Assembly (NCBI RefSeq): GCF_010015585.1
Contig: NW_022985079.1
Location: 310,001-374,000 of the forward strand
From: Eremomyces bilateralis CBS 781.70
Lineage: Eukaryota; Ascomycota; Dothideomycetes; Eremomycetales; Eremomycetaceae
Length of the DNA stretch: 64,000 nt
Direction of reading: 5' to 3'
Shown: piece after piece, positions 22,620 through 34,745 of the stretch
How the letters are laid out: every line of letters begins with the position of its first letter
Numbering within the stretch: the first letter of the stretch is position 1
Translations under genes and position numbers: made by a program
The notes under the pieces: generated by a model
Seen by the model: only the letters and a program-made list of their open reading frames with translations
The model's database searches: none
Told to the model about the DNA's origin: nothing

Positions 22620-23100
22620 TCATGACATTTTCATGGATGAAACATCGATTCTTGCTTCATCATCGCCATAATTTCTGCCGAGAAGAGACCGTTGTTTGTA
22701 CTCGGGTGCCTCCCAGTGTCTATGTGGGCTCCTAGATCGACCTCTCACCTCATGAGTTTCGTTTTCGGAATGTTCTGAAAAGAAGGGTTTCTTATACATA
22801 GGATTATCCCAAATCGCCTGCTTGATATCGGGGGTAGATTCCTCATACTCCTGGGTGAGCCGGTTTCTGAGGATTGCGAAAGCCCCCTCGGCCCGATTTT
22901 TCAATTTTTCAATTCTCCGGTTCGCGCGGATAGCTTCTATTTTGTTAGTTCTCTCTCTTTGGACAAAATGAAGTGAGACAGCGCTTACTTTACCGCCCGT
23001 TAGGAACATGCCAGTGAGGCCATATCAGTTCGAGATCATCGCAAGGGAATTTTGCCTCGATTTCGTACTTTATATCCTTTGGGGATAGACTTGGGGCCAT
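22620..23100 (-). CDS. Small unknown charged protein
   Basis: Proposed exons are 23100-22994 and 22956-22620 (147 residues). The protein starts MAPSLSPKDIKYEIEAKFPC, continues LELIWPHWHVPNGRERTNKI, then a basic helical stretch (RRIEKLKNRAEGAFAILRNR), DIKQAIWDNPMYKKPFF, and an Arg/Ser/His-rich tail (RGRSRSPHRHW). I do not recognise it. Joining the frames needs an intron of only 37 bases (22957-22993), unusually short even for fungi, so either the join is wrong or the gene is degraded. An in-frame ATG at 23184 would add 28 residues. Confidence 0.4.
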
Positions 23101-23231
23101 CAGTTCCGTCGACCACTTGTGGTGGGTGGGCAGTTGTGTATAAATACGGGTGTTTTGGAGGGGGGGAAGAGACAGATGATACATCTAACGTGGACGATGA
23201 GGGTTATTGAGCTGGTCGTGTACCTGCTGTA

Positions 23232-23253
23232 TAAGGCAACCTTTGGTTGAGTA
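23232..23253. repeat. 22-bp motif shared with 50179-50200
   Basis: Contains AAGGCAACCTTTGGTTGAG and is identical over 22 bases to the copy at 50179, in otherwise unrelated surroundings. It could be the end of a DNA transposon or MITE. No partner inverted copy is visible nearby. Confidence 0.45.
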
Positions 23254-24042
23254 GCTACAGTAGTTGAGGGTCCGAACAATAGGGGGTGGCTGAATACGAT
23301 TCAAGAGTGGCTAATCACCATGCCTGACCGCAAAAATAGGAGACTGGAGAGCCATCAGATCAAGCGATGCTAATATACAATTCTACATGCAAGACAGTGG
23401 CAGAACAGACATTTGCAGGAGATGAAATCAGTAATGCGATATCCTTGACGTGCTTCACTATTTTACCCACAAAGAGAGTCATGTAAGAGATCTCGTCAGT
23501 GCCAACGAATAACCACTCGACCAAAAATACACAGGGCCTATTGCAGCGTACTAACAACATGGACTCTGCAACTACTCCTTTTTAATTTTTTTTCTCTTGT
23601 TCCTTTATATTATATCGACCTGTCGAATTTAAGGGGGCATATGGCAGAGCTCGTCAAGGGTTTGTTGTCTTTAAGTTCAACTGACTACGAATCATCGGTT
23701 GATGCGGTGGATCCCTGGGGGTGGGGGATTGGTGGCACGTAATTTCAACATGTCATCGAAATGAGACGCAGAGTAGTTGGTATGGAACGTCTAGGTAGTA
23801 TTTTTTAGTAATGGTCATCTAAAACTCATAATATTCATCAACTCAGGAGGTAATAGCTGCGTCGCGGAGGTCCCGCAAACCTAAGTTCCGCGAACCTGGA
23901 GCTTGACCTCCGTATCACCGTATCACCAAAGATTGGCATAATGGGTGTCTATTCTTGTTGACCCGCACTGTTGAAGGTCCATCTATAGCTCAAGAGCAAA
24001 CACATGTCTTGGCTAATCGGTCTTTCCTAGTCGACCACTTGA
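23254..24042. other. Intergenic, no gene seen
   Basis: About 790 bases before the 3' end of the Mch1 gene. It contains a short T/A-rich tract near 23578-23610. No gene that I can support. Confidence 0.4.
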
Positions 24043-25971
24043 TCAAGCCACCCGGTGCTCCTCCTCAACCCGCTTTCGCCGCAGGACTTTTTGATGGCGG
24101 ATCATCAGCAGCGAAATGACGATTCCCATGGCACTCCCCACTAGCGTGATCCAATACGCGCCAGCATAGCATTTCAAACCCTCCGAGCACGTCCGATCCC
24201 CGTTCGGCAACACCGTCGAGTGATGATCGTAGATCCGGCCGTAGCATAAATTGAACAGATACGCCCCGGCCATACTGCTCAGGATCATATACCCCCAATT
24301 GAGGCTGAGCCCATTGACGCCAAATGCATCGGTAACCAGCGCAGGGAACACGCCAAACAGGGCGCCGTACGCCAGGCCGCTGAAGCCGGAGACGACCCAG
24401 AGGAAGTTGGGGTTCTCGATCTTGATGGCGGCGAATTGGGAGAGGGTGAAGACGCAGGAGCTGGCGACGAGGCACCAGAAGCGGGACATGTGGAGGTGCT
24501 TGACGAGGTAGTCGGAGCCGATGCCGGAGAGGAGGCGGCCGGCGAACGACATGGCGGAGATGATGGAGACGTGCATGAGTTGGCGGCGCATGATGAACTC
24601 TTTGGTGACGGAGTCGTCCCAAGATGTCCAGAGTGCTTGAGCCTAGGTATTGTTAGTAGGAGAGGTCGCCAGGTCTAATGAAGGAGCTTACGTCATTGCC
24701 AATGTTGCTGCGAAGGGTTAGCGGAGTCTACGTTCGAACAATGGTTACTACTCACTTAATCGTCATCAATCCAACCCCGGTCAAAAGACCGAGCATGACC
24801 CAGAGCTGCCAGAACTCAAACTTATAAAGCAAGGCCAACCCGGTGACATCTACATGACAGGAGTGATTGCTGTTAGTACTTCCCATATCTTGCTCTACAT
24901 CGATATCGCCCGGAACCGACGACGAAGTTTTGGACATGAGGGAGGAAACTTCGTCCACCTCTTCGACGGCGTGGGAGGATTGCGGCTGTTGGACTGCGCA
25001 CGTCTTGGCAGCTGCACTTTGATAGGTACCATATGATTGCCTGTCGAAATCTAGCTCACCTTCGCCTGGAATGTCATCCCGGCTGCTTTTGCTGCGGATG
25101 GATCGTGTTCGGAGCATGGGATTCGAGTCGCGGCGGCGTCGGGATAGTCCGTCATCGTCGGTGGGGAGGGAGGCGTACGTTGCCGTTGGGGCGGGGAGAT
25201 AGATAAAGAATTGAGAAATGAAGACGAGCGCGAACGTCCCGATGGAGAGGAGCAGCAGAAAGGACGACGTGTTGTCGGGGAACGCGATCGAGGATAAGGT
25301 CGAAAAGAAAAGAGCGCTTAATCCGAAAGCCGCCAGCGGCATGGCCGTCGCTGTGCCTCGATGAGATGGCCAATTGATGGCCGCTAGAGATGTCAGCGTC
25401 GGCGAGGAATAGGCTCTCAAACTCCTTACCCGTTTTAATAGCCGCTGAAAATGCTGCACAGCTACCCAAGCCCGTCAAGAAAGAAAACAGACATAACAAG
25501 AAGACGCTCATAGACCCGGCGCCATGATCGTATGCTTGGCCGTGTCAGCACCGTTTCCCAAGGACGTCAAGGGTCCGTACCATATCGTATAGGAAAATAC
25601 CCAATCCCAAGGCAGAAAGAACCGAATATCATCGACGGTCGTGGCCCTTTCGTGTCGATAAACATGCCTACTGGTATACCGGTGGCATACATGCCCATGT
25701 TTCCGCATGTTCCCTGCCAGCTATTAGCACCGTGTGGCCCTCGGTTTCCCATCAGAATATCTCTTACAATTAGGTTGCTGTAGGTGGCTGATAGCTTCAT
25801 ACGGTCGGCAAATTGCGGTCCCCATGCTGAATATGCATACTGCGAAGTGTAAGTACCCGACCAGGTAGCTTCCGTCGAGGTAGTTCTTACATTGGACCCG
25901 CAAGCAAGGCTCATAAATGTCACCGCAACCACCGCCATCACCCGCAACTTATGATGAGCAACGTCTGCCAT
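24043..25971 (-). CDS. mch1: Mch1-type MFS transporter (nodulin-like, monocarboxylate-transporter related)
   Basis: Major facilitator of the Mch1 family; the yeast member sits in the vacuolar membrane and its substrate is not established. Proposed exons are 25971-25891, 25839-25768, 25713-25581, 25534-25430, 25383-24756, 24707-24692 and 24642-24043 (544 residues), all in phase. Exon 6 is a 16-base microexon (NIGND) between introns of 48 and 49 bases. Exon 1 and 2 give the first span and YAYSAWGPQFADRM. Exon 5 has INWPSHRGTATAMPLAAFG, a family hallmark, plus a large acidic cytoplasmic loop rich in Ser and Asp. Exon 7 carries SFAGRLLSGIGSDYLVK, GLAYGALFGVFPAL and GLSLNWGYMILSS, the MFS C-terminal half. 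About 11-12 hydrophobic spans are visible. The gene is divergent from the Serinc gene, with 595 bases between starts. Confidence 0.92.
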
Positions 25972-26566
25972 AGTGAACACGAAAGCTGCAATACCAGCGA
26001 TACAATGGTCGCGGCAAGGGGAGTTTTGAGCTTCAATATATCATGTCGTACAAACAATTGCACGTGGCGTCGTGGTCAGGAGGAGGTTCGGACGATATCG
26101 GTGATGGGCGAAGGGGTCAGGTGGTCAGGCCCGTCGTCGGAGATATCGACTGAAGGGGGAACAAGGTAGGCAAAGGGGTAGAATGGCCCTGCTTTGGAGT
26201 TAATTATCAATGTGTTTGTGAAGATGAAGCACACAAATACACGACATATTACAATGGGTCGCAACGGGGTCTTGTACATAATCCCGTCTCCAACAAATGC
26301 CGAGATGCCGTGGTTCATTTGGGTCCAGAATGTGGGGGGACTCCATGTAGATGCAGCGCCTGAGGCAACAAGGCTTGAATGAGTCCGAGGGAGCCGTAGT
26401 TTACCCGCAGTTTATCCACATCCGCCCGCCGCACGCCGCCGGAAGCCTGCTGCTGCATCGCCGCCTGCTTTCGTCACTCCACTCTATCCCGTCCATCCTC
26501 CCCTCTTGAGTCTGGAGACATCTGTAACCTCACTGTTATCGACTGAAGAGCAACAGATCAGTCAAC
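25972..26566. promoter_or_regulatory. Shared divergent promoter, mch1 and Serinc genes
   Basis: 595 bases between divergent starts. The stretch just upstream of the Serinc start is pyrimidine-rich (around 26440-26515), as is usual before fungal start sites. No gene within. Confidence 0.45.
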
Positions 26567-28123
26567 ATGGGCGCCCTACTGTCGCTTCCTCTCCTGGCAG
26601 TGCCCAGTATGGGTACAGTAAGTGTTCCTTTGGTGGGACGATACCATCACCGCTAACTCCGATCTCCAGCTCTTCACCTTTGCCGCCTCATGCTGCGGCG
26701 CTGCGACCTGTTCCGCTGTATGCAGCGCCTGCGGGAAGTGCAATAATAGGTATGGACTGGCATAAAGGAAGGATATCGATGGCATCGCAGATGGCTAACC
26801 CTGACCTATAGCGTCGCTACCCGGATAGCATACGCCCTCCTCCTCCTCGTCAACTCCATCGTATCCTGGCTGATGCTGACGGACTGGGCGATTAAGAAAC
26901 TACAAAACCTGACACTGGACTACATGACGATTACCTGTGGCGGAAAAGAGTGCTATGGCTTCGTTGCGGTCCATCGAATGAACTTTGCGCTGGGTGCCTT
27001 CCACGCGCTGCTCGCCATCATCCTGTTAGGAGTCCGATCCACACGAGACGGCCGAGCGCCGATTCAGAACGGGTTTTGGGGACCGAAGATCATCGGCTGG
27101 CTCGGGTTAATCGTCGTCTCCTTCCTCATTCCTGATGGTTTCTTCATCGCCTGGGGCAACTATGTCGCCTTCGTGGGTGCGATCCTTTTCCTCCTCTTGG
27201 GCCTCATCCTCCTGGTCGATCTGGCCCACACCTGGGCGGAGTACTGCCTGGAGCGCATCGAAGCGACCGACGCCTCCGCCTGGCGCGTTCTCCTCATCGG
27301 ATCTACGCTGTTCGAATACCTCGCCGCGCTCGCCATGACGATCGTCATGTACATCTTCTTCGCCGGCGGCGGATGTTCCATGAACCAAGCGGCCATCACC
27401 CTCAACCTCCTCTTCACCATCGGCATCTGCGTCCTATCAATCCACCCGGCCATCCAAGCCGCCAACCCGCGCGCCGGCCTCGCCCAATCTGGCATGGTCA
27501 CCATCTACTGTACCTACCTCACCATGTCCGCCGTTTCCATGGAGCCTGACGACCGGCACTGCAACCCGCTCGTCCGCGCCTCCGGCACCCGTACCGCCAC
27601 CATCATCCTCGGCGCCATCATCACCTTCCTCACCGTCGCCTACACCACCACCCGCGCCGCCACCGTCGGCCTCGCCCTCGGCGCCGCCCCCGGCGCCTAC
27701 TCCCGCGTCGCTACCGACGACTACGAACACGGCCTCGTCTCCCAGCAGCCGTCCTCCCGCCGCGACCTCCGCGCCCAGGCCCTCCGCGCCGCCATCGAGT
27801 CCGGTTCCCTTCCCGCCTCCGCCCTGGACGACGACAGCGATGATGACTCCGACTCTGGCGCCGCCAACCCTCGCGACGACGAGAAGTCCTCCACACGCTA
27901 CAACTACGCCCTGTTCCACGTCATCTTCCTGCTGTCCACCGCCTGGGTCGCCACACTGCTGACGCAGAACGTCGAAGCGCAAGACACCGACGGGAACTTC
28001 GTGGCCGTGGGGAGGACGTATTGGGCGAGCTGGGTGAAGATCGTGAGCGCCTGGGTGTGCTATCTGATTTATTCGTGGAGTTTGGCCGCGCCAGCGTTGA
28101 TGCCAGATCGGTTTGATTATTGA
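26567..28123 (+). CDS. tms1: Serinc/TMS1 family membrane protein (serine incorporator)
   Basis: Polytopic membrane protein proposed to help put serine into membrane lipids and to act as a lipid scramblase in animals; the fungal role is not settled. Proposed exons are 26567-26617, 26670-26749 and 26812-28123 (480 residues). The N terminus MGALLSLPLLAVPSMGT leads into the Cys-rich FAASCCGAATCSAVC and CGKCNN segment typical of the family. The rest shows about ten hydrophobic spans, including VHRMNFALGAFHALLAIILL, WGNYVAFVGAILFLLLGLIL and IYCTYLTMSAVSMEPDD. A charged loop (DDDSDDDSD) precedes the last two spans, and the end is the conserved VKIVSAWVCYLIYSWSLAAP region. The length is normal. The gene converges on the PH-domain gene. 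Confidence 0.93.
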
Positions 28124-28835
28124 TTTGGTGGATGATTATGTCAATGGAAGCATTTTTGAGCATTTGTGTATTTGTGATTCCAATAGAGTCGGTCCTTGCT
28201 ATATCGCTGGTGCTCTCCGGACCGACATCAATACGATCGGGTAGATACAATTGCATATCTCCCAAACTCAATTTGTTAACGGTGATCAAAACTGTACCTG
28301 CCCGCCCCTGCAGGACTATCACGTTTGTGCCAGTAGGAAAGGCACCAAGTATTTGTATCAGTATATTGTTATCTGTGCATGACACACATCTACCTGTCTC
28401 ACTATCGAAATATCTTCATAACGTACAGATTAGCCATGCCCAGGCTCCCAGCTCGTAACCGAGAATTCAAGTACAATCTCTCCTTTCCGCAGCCACACCA
28501 CACCTCCCATCACCATCGACAAGGGGCAGCTGCTAACGCGGCATTTGTCCCCCAGCCAAAACGCAGCATCTAACGGCTCTACGACCGCGAATCAACAGCC
28601 CGAAAACTCCAACGGAAGGAAAAGAACGCCATATTCATGCACGCGGTCCGCCAGAAACCGAGACAATTAGCGCGCCCGCTTGGCCAATTCAAGACCGTGA
28701 TATCATCAGAGACAAAGGAAAAATAAATAACAGTTTTGCGTCTCGTCGCGACGAGTTTCGTCAGGGTATATGATACAGGATATATGAGAAAGTTGCCGCA
28801 AGGAAACACAAGGGGGGCGGCTCCTCGCGGTGTGG
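28124..28835. other. Convergent 3' flank, no gene seen
   Basis: 712 bases between the Serinc (+) and PH-domain (-) stops. I see no coding sequence. It contains 3' UTRs of both neighbours. Confidence 0.4.
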
Positions 28836-31800
28836 TTATGAGAGGGAGTTGGTTCCGCCAGTGGGCGAAGGTGGGAAGCCCCGAGTCGCGCTGGGTGGGA
28901 TGGGGAGAGGTCCCATGGGTACGGGCTTCATCGGGGGCAATGCCGCGCTGTTGGTATGGGCCGAGCCATTCGCCATCGTGTCTCGTGGTGGTAGGACATT
29001 CGGAGCGGGTGAAACGCGGACCGGTGAAGTGTTGGTGGTCGACGTGGGGGATTCGGATGCACTCTGGGCAACCGGAGGGTTGATTCGATACGGAAGGGAG
29101 AAATTGAGAGCGGAGGAGCGGCGGGGGTTGGATGTTGGGGTAGTGGAGCGGGGGCGGAAACGAGAGGAAGAGAACGGCGCGGAATTCGAGTCGCCGGAGT
29201 GCCGCTCGATACTGGTTCTCTCAGCGGAGAACGCGCCGGGGGTGGAGATCGCGTGTTCGTCGAGGGAGGATAACGCGCTGTGAGAGGCGCTCCGGTACGG
29301 GATGGCTTGACTGAGGGTGGGGCCGATGGTCGATCCCGGTGGAAGCGCGCTCGAAAAACCGGTGAAGCTGGTAGATGAATTGCGTGGACGAGAGGAGAGG
29401 AAAGGAGCGTGGTCAGACCGAACCTGAAGAGAAGTTGGACGTCGAGGATTGCGAGATGTGGTTTGAGCGATGCCTGGAATGGTTGGGCTATCCTTTTGTG
29501 GGGTTCGGGTAGGAGAGTCGCGTGACGGGGTCTCGGGAGTCGTGATAGCATGACTTTGAGGGATGGTTTGGAGAGAACGTGTGCTGGTGAGGGTGAGGGG
29601 AAGCGGCCCAGCAATTGTTCGTTGATGTTCCATCGAGGTAGTAGGTAAAGAAGAGTTGCGTCGAGGGACATGGACTGCCGCACTGTCTATGTTGGAACCC
29701 GCAGTATTAATGACGGAAGGTCGAACAGGGAAGGGGCGGAAAGAGGCACGGCGCGTCACGATGGTCTTTGTAGGACCATCCGACGGCGAGGCAGACCCTT
29801 GAATCGAGTTGGCTGAGGGCACCTTCCTGAGTGGTGCCAGTGGCTCGATATCTCGCGATATCGCTGCATTGCTGATGGCCACCGGCTCATCCTCTTTGGC
29901 GTCTGGAACAGGTGGAAGTATCTTGTGGATGCTCGAAGCAGAGGATGCCTTCGAAGCAGACGATGAAATGCTTCCATTCCTTAGACTTGAAGATGATGGT
30001 GTCCGTAATGGCGCATCCTCGGAAACAACCTGACCGGTGAGGATGAGTGGTTGCATTCCGTTGGCCGGACTAACCACAGAATTCCGTGCCAACCTCGCCT
30101 TCTGCACCCGCTCGGTGATGGAAGCTGATACGGCGTTGTCGGTGGACGGGAGTCCAAGAGAATCTTCGCTCGTCCTAGGCAGTGCTTGAACGCTTCTCCT
30201 CCAGTTAGTGGCTGCAGGACTAAACGCATTACCATTCGGTGCCATGGAACTCCGGTACGAACTCTTCATGCCTGCTGGATTTCGGAGATGTGATTCGTCG
30301 CTTTTGGGGGGAATTGATGTAGAATTATCGAAATGAGGAGTGACTGGAGTAGGGCTGGACTCAGGTGTGTTGGTCACAGTCACACTGGTGTTCTCAGTTT
30401 CGGCCTCCGATGCTTGGGACGAGACGAAGGAATGTCGACTGCTTTCCCGTAAAGTATCTGCGGAAAGAAGGGTGGAGGTGGCGGTTGAAACCGATGATCC
30501 TGCTGACGCTGGACTTTGGTGGTTGTATGAAGCAGCAGGGATGATTGGCGGTGGAGGCTCTTGAAGTACATCACTTCTCTCGGGGCTGACAATGGATATG
30601 GTGCTGTCGGGAGACTTTCGCTTGGTAGAGATTATGCTCAGTCTCGCATTTAGCGGAAACGTCGTTGCTAGCGGGGATGTCGCCGGACTGGCTGTTCGAC
30701 TCTGGGTGGGACTGGTCAATCGACTCCCTGCCCGACTTCCCCTTGGGCTTGAAAGCGAAGATCCAACACCGGACCGTAGAGACCCATTCATCTTCTCCCT
30801 GTGCACTGAGAAACGATGGACCGGTCGTTCTTCATTCTTTTGATCTTCGCTACTGCGACATCCTGGCTCCGGTTCGCGTTTCCGTCCTGAGAGATCACCA
30901 ATCGCCTTTCGCATCGCCTTCAACCACAGATCCATTTCTTCCGGGCTCTCAAGCACCAACAGAAACAAAGAGGTACTCCGAGTTTTTCCATGGGCGCGAG
31001 ATCCGAGTCGCCTAAAGAATCCGCGTACCTTGTCGTCATTTGCAGATGTTGACAGGCCTGGTGTATTCCTTCCGCTTTGATCAACGCGCTCGCAAATCTG
31101 TAGAACCCAATGTCGCCCTGGAATCAAATCACTGGCAAATGCGGCAGACTGCGGTCCCAGTCGAAGAATTTTCTCCGGTTTCCGGTCGCTAGGTCCGCTT
31201 CCGGCATATTGAAGTACATAACCCGCGGTAACCAGAACAAAGATCTTGTCATCCAGCCGAACGAAGGAATCTTTGGTAACGGTGGTGGACAATCGCTTCG
31301 AGCCATTCCGGAGGCTGCCAGCATCAGAAGCTCCATCCCCATTGAGATCGAGACTGCTAGTTCCGAAGCTCGTCAAGCTATCGACACGATTTTGGAGGAG
31401 GCTATACTGCCGCCGATGAGCTTGACCTCGGACGAGGCTTTCAGCAGAAGAGGAAGGGGTTGGGATCTTGGCATGCTTAATGGATTGCGGGTACGCTTGG
31501 AAGAGTGGTGGTGGTTCCCAATCGGCCATCGGACGGGTTAGGCAGACTGTGGGAGGATCGAGGTGCCGTTGAGAAGTGGTCCGGGATTGAACCCGTTGCC
31601 CAACGAATGAATCTGAAGTAATGGAGGGTGAGGTCGAAACTCTTAGGTTCTGTGGTGATTGAGGGCGTGCATTGGTGTGAGCCGCGGAATTGAACACCAG
31701 TGGTTGGGTCGAGGTCGCGGGCGTGTTGCTAATGTTGTCCGGTTGCGATTTCGAGGGCACCGTCGGATGATCCAGACGAGGTTGTACACGAGGGGTCGTC

Positions 31801-32168
31801 ACTGGCGGCTTGGGTTTGGGTTTGGGAATCTCAATGACGGGAGCGAGTCCGGTCTCATGATATCCGCGAGACCTTTCGACCTTTGGTTTGGAGAAGAGAT
31901 CGAATAATGACATCTTACTTTGACGTCGCTCCGGTTTGGAGGTCGTCGGTGGAGCCATCGTCGATGTTGCAGGTTGACCATTGCTTGGCTTTTGTGATAT
32001 ATTTGATTGCTGCTCAGTGCGTTGGAGCCTCGCCGTCGGCTCCGACCTCAAGTCGGTGGTGGTGGCGTTGGACTTGGAAAACGGCCATCGTGGTGACTCG
32101 GTCGGTTCATTGGCGAAGGCGAGTTTCTTCCTCGTCCGCCTGAAGATACTCTCGTCTTCGATGCCCAT
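28836..32168 (-). CDS. Large Ser/Pro-rich protein with a PH domain
   Basis: Single exon, 1110 residues. Residues 1-290 are disordered and rich in Ser, Pro and Thr, with a basic start (MGIEDESIFRRTRKKLAFAN). A pleckstrin-homology-like domain lies at about 300-425: FVRLDDKIFVLVTAGYVLQY, then EKILRLGPQSAAFASDLIP, HWVLQICERVD, and the closing helix SPEEMDLWLKAMRKAIGDL with its conserved Trp. A long loop (FFRRLGSRAHGKTRSTS) interrupts the domain. The remaining 680 residues are low-complexity with many SP and TP sites, suggesting heavy phosphorylation. The PH domain implies phosphoinositide binding at membranes; the actual role is unknown. The long frame with no stop over 3.3 kb and a recognisable domain make the gene call firm, although the exact start could be a later ATG. 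Confidence 0.85.
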   Translation of the reverse strand: MGIEDESIFRRTRKKLAFANEPTESPRWPFSKSNATTTDLRSEPTARLQRTEQQSNISQKPSNGQPATSTMAPPTTSKPERRQSKMSLFDLFSKPKVERSRGYHETGLAPVIEIPKPKPKPPVTTPRVQPRLDHPTVPSKSQPDNISNTPATSTQPLVFNSAAHTNARPQSPQNLRVSTSPSITSDSFVGQRVQSRTTSQRHLDPPTVCLTRPMADWEPPPLFQAYPQSIKHAKIPTPSSSAESLVRGQAHRRQYSLLQNRVDSLTSFGTSSLDLNGDGASDAGSLRNGSKRLSTTVTKDSFVRLDDKIFVLVTAGYVLQYAGSGPSDRKPEKILRLGPQSAAFASDLIPGRHWVLQICERVDQSGRNTPGLSTSANDDKVRGFFRRLGSRAHGKTRSTSLFLLVLESPEEMDLWLKAMRKAIGDLSGRKREPEPGCRSSEDQKNEERPVHRFSVHREKMNGSLRSGVGSSLSSPRGSRAGSRLTSPTQSRTASPATSPLATTFPLNARLSIISTKRKSPDSTISIVSPERSDVLQEPPPPIIPAASYNHQSPASAGSSVSTATSTLLSADTLRESSRHSFVSSQASEAETENTSVTVTNTPESSPTPVTPHFDNSTSIPPKSDESHLRNPAGMKSSYRSSMAPNGNAFSPAATNWRRSVQALPRTSEDSLGLPSTDNAVSASITERVQKARLARNSVVSPANGMQPLILTGQVVSEDAPLRTPSSSSLRNGSISSSASKASSASSIHKILPPVPDAKEDEPVAISNAAISRDIEPLAPLRKVPSANSIQGSASPSDGPTKTIVTRRASFRPFPVRPSVINTAGSNIDSAAVHVPRRNSSLPTTSMEHQRTIAGPLPLTLTSTRSLQTIPQSHAITTPETPSRDSPTRTPQKDSPTIPGIAQTTSRNPRRPTSLQVRSDHAPFLSSRPRNSSTSFTGFSSALPPGSTIGPTLSQAIPYRSASHSALSSLDEHAISTPGAFSAERTSIERHSGDSNSAPFSSSRFRPRSTTPTSNPRRSSALNFSLPYRINPPVAQSASESPTSTTNTSPVRVSPAPNVLPPRDTMANGSAHTNSAALPPMKPVPMGPLPIPPSATRGFPPSPTGGTNSLS

Positions 32169-34745
32169 GTCGTACGCCTGCCACGTTGGGACTCATAGGA
32201 TGCAGAGTCCAAAGGTTTCCCGAGGCGACAAATGGTGTATAAGCAGCCAGGGAATGAATAGATGCCTCGTGTTAAGTTCGGTCGTGTTGGAATCGCAAGG
32301 ATGCAAGGAGGAGTATCCCAGACGTTGAATTGGACCGAGCACCAGGTAGAGAGGGCGATATATTGAATCGGAGAACGGTTGTATAGGGAATACTGCAGCC
32401 CGCCCATGCGATTGGGATTCAATGGAATGATCCGAAATTGAAGTAAGAACGAATAGAGGATCAAAACTGATCGACAAGGACGAGACAAGTCGCTGGAGTG
32501 CTGAAGTTGGGGGTCGCCTAACGGTCGCGAAAGCCCATACCCGCGGCGCGCTTGGTGGCAGCGTAGCGTGGTGGAAGGCTGTAGGAGGTTTAATTAAAGA
32601 TAAGATTGGGGTGGAGAGGCAGGATAAAGAGGGGTTGCGGCACAGTGGAGATGACGACGGGAACCATAACAAAAACCATCCATTCAATAGACTAAACACT
32701 TGAGACTTAGAGTAGACGAGAGTAGAGAGTGTAAGGTGAGGGCTCAAAGGCAAGATCTTAATTGGGTTGCTACAACGGTGAGGAACGGTTATGGTGGCAG
32801 GTGACTGCGAGACTCATGGATGGAGATTGAAGCAAACTGGCACGGTCGATGAGAGGCGGAGGAATTGAGGAGGACGATGATAGAAGGTTTCAGGCTGAGT
32901 GGTGTCCGTGATGGTTCGAATCCATGCGAGGGGAGACGTGGAAAAGTCGCGGAACAGACGTGGAAAAGGGGGGATCGTGCGGCAGATCCGCAGGAGGCGC
33001 GACTCGACGTGCCTGCCCTGAGTAGCGACTAGCGACTAGTAGTGAGTGCCCCGCCCCCCCCAGCAAGTGGCACTCCCCCCCTAGTAGCCCGGCTGCACCT
33101 GCCCGTGCTTGCGGGATTACGGGCCTCTCGCTGCTGGGTGGCCAGCCAGAAGGCTGAATGGCTGCCTGAAACGCAATCAAGGCACCAACCGCGTTGGTTC
33201 CTTGCATGGAAAAGAGCTTGAATTGATTTTTGAAACCACCCGATCGGCCCCTGAGCTCTGAACATACTTTCGCCTCCGGTTACTGCACCTGATATAGATT
33301 TTAGTTCACACTCCAGTGAAACTAAAAGCATAAACGACGCTGATACTGGCCCTCCGCTTCTCTCACATGTATCTTGAGTTCTTGACTTGAAATCTCTTCG
33401 TCTCGTCAGCGACTTTGCAGCCCGCCTAACTAACTCGCCCACGGTCACTTTTCGCTATTACTGACTACTCCTACCAGCTCAGGGGTGCCGAGCGCACCAT
33501 CTGCCCTCTGCATCCTAGCCGTTGACACCACCCATCTCCCCGGGTCTGCACCATCGCCCAATCCGTCCAAGCCGCGCGCCCATCACTGCCCGTTCCTGAC
33601 TGGGCCTGACTCTCGGGCTCGTCCCAATCCGAGCCTGGTCGCTGCCGATGAAAATGTAAATATGAATCGCGAGTCATCCACCCGGTCGATACTCGATTGC
33701 CCATCGCATTATTCCACTGCGTTGGAGCGGCGCGAACTATGAAGGGAAAGTTCACCGCGGATGGGCGTGGGATTGGGCCCAGTCACCAAGCGTTCGGGAG
33801 CTTCCAGGCTAGGGAGGTTACTGCCGGATCCGATGGGGGTGCGGCAGTGCCCAGAGCCCAATCGCCGCGATTTTCGTTGAGCGCGGGAGACAGATCACAG
33901 ATCAACAGACCCATCGCCATCCAGATTCCAGCCATCGCTGATCGGGTTCGGTGTGACGAGAATGTGATGGGCCATCCATTGTTACACGGCATGAACGGCA
34001 ACAAAATGCGTCGGCGCTTCGAGCGCCATTTGCGAGAAAAGCAATTATTGTCGGTTGCGCCTCGTTCTCGGAGAATTGGAGTCGGTTCAGCAGTCAGAAG
34101 GCGCATGAGCCGCGCATCAGTCCCTTCATCAGGTGATCCGTTCCAAGTTCCAACGGTTTTGCCTTTATGTTTTGAGATGAGGTGAGACTCCGAATCGCTG
34201 GCTGCTGTTAGATATGGAATATGGATTGAGGTCTTACCCGATACGCATGGTTAATTGTCCCTGTACGACCAAAACAACAATGGACACTTCGTTGCGCCAT
34301 TAAACATGTGTGCAGTGGGACAAGGTCGTGTAATTAACCATTGAATTGGAATTTGCAGGTGTAATGTTATGCCATTGTCCTAAATCGACCAGACCTCTTC
34401 GAAGACTTGGCCAAAGCCATGAAAAATTGTCCACGATACTCGATTCCAATCCACACGGCTATCCCTTTAGATCAGATGCAGCATGCGTCGGCGATCAGCA
34501 GAATCTCAAGCTTACGAGCCAGCCATGCGAATCCAATTCGATTTTGGCTCGACTTCCAGCTCCTTTGGAAAGCGATTGAGAGCAAAGATCCGTTTATCCA
34601 GACACATCTACATCCAGAACGAAATGCGCCAAATGGCCAAACTTCCGGATCTAGTAAAGCTTCACACGCGATACGCGAAATCAGCTATATCACTTCCTAA
34701 CGATCACGAGGTAATTGCTCAACCGTCCCTTTAAAAGCTGGGTTC
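32169..34745. other. Long upstream region of the PH-domain gene, no gene seen
   Basis: About 2.6 kb. Several overlapping short frames exist on both strands, the longest 186 codons at 32193-32753 (-), but none shows conserved protein features. A C-run (33053-33061) and a repeated TAGCGACTAG motif lie near 33020-33080. The part next to 32169 is probably a long 5' leader of the PH-domain gene. Confidence 0.35.

Noticed and set aside
27437-27982. Long Gly/Val-rich minus-strand frame inside the Serinc gene
   Set aside because: Antisense shadow caused by high third-position C in the Serinc coding sequence.
32193-32753. 186-residue frame upstream of the PH-domain gene
   Set aside because: Composition is low-complexity Ser/Leu/Pro with no conserved segment; more likely 5' leader or promoter.
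32905-32935. GGTTCGAATCC resembling a tRNA T-loop
   Set aside because: The T stem has only four pairs and no acceptor stem or D-arm lies upstream.
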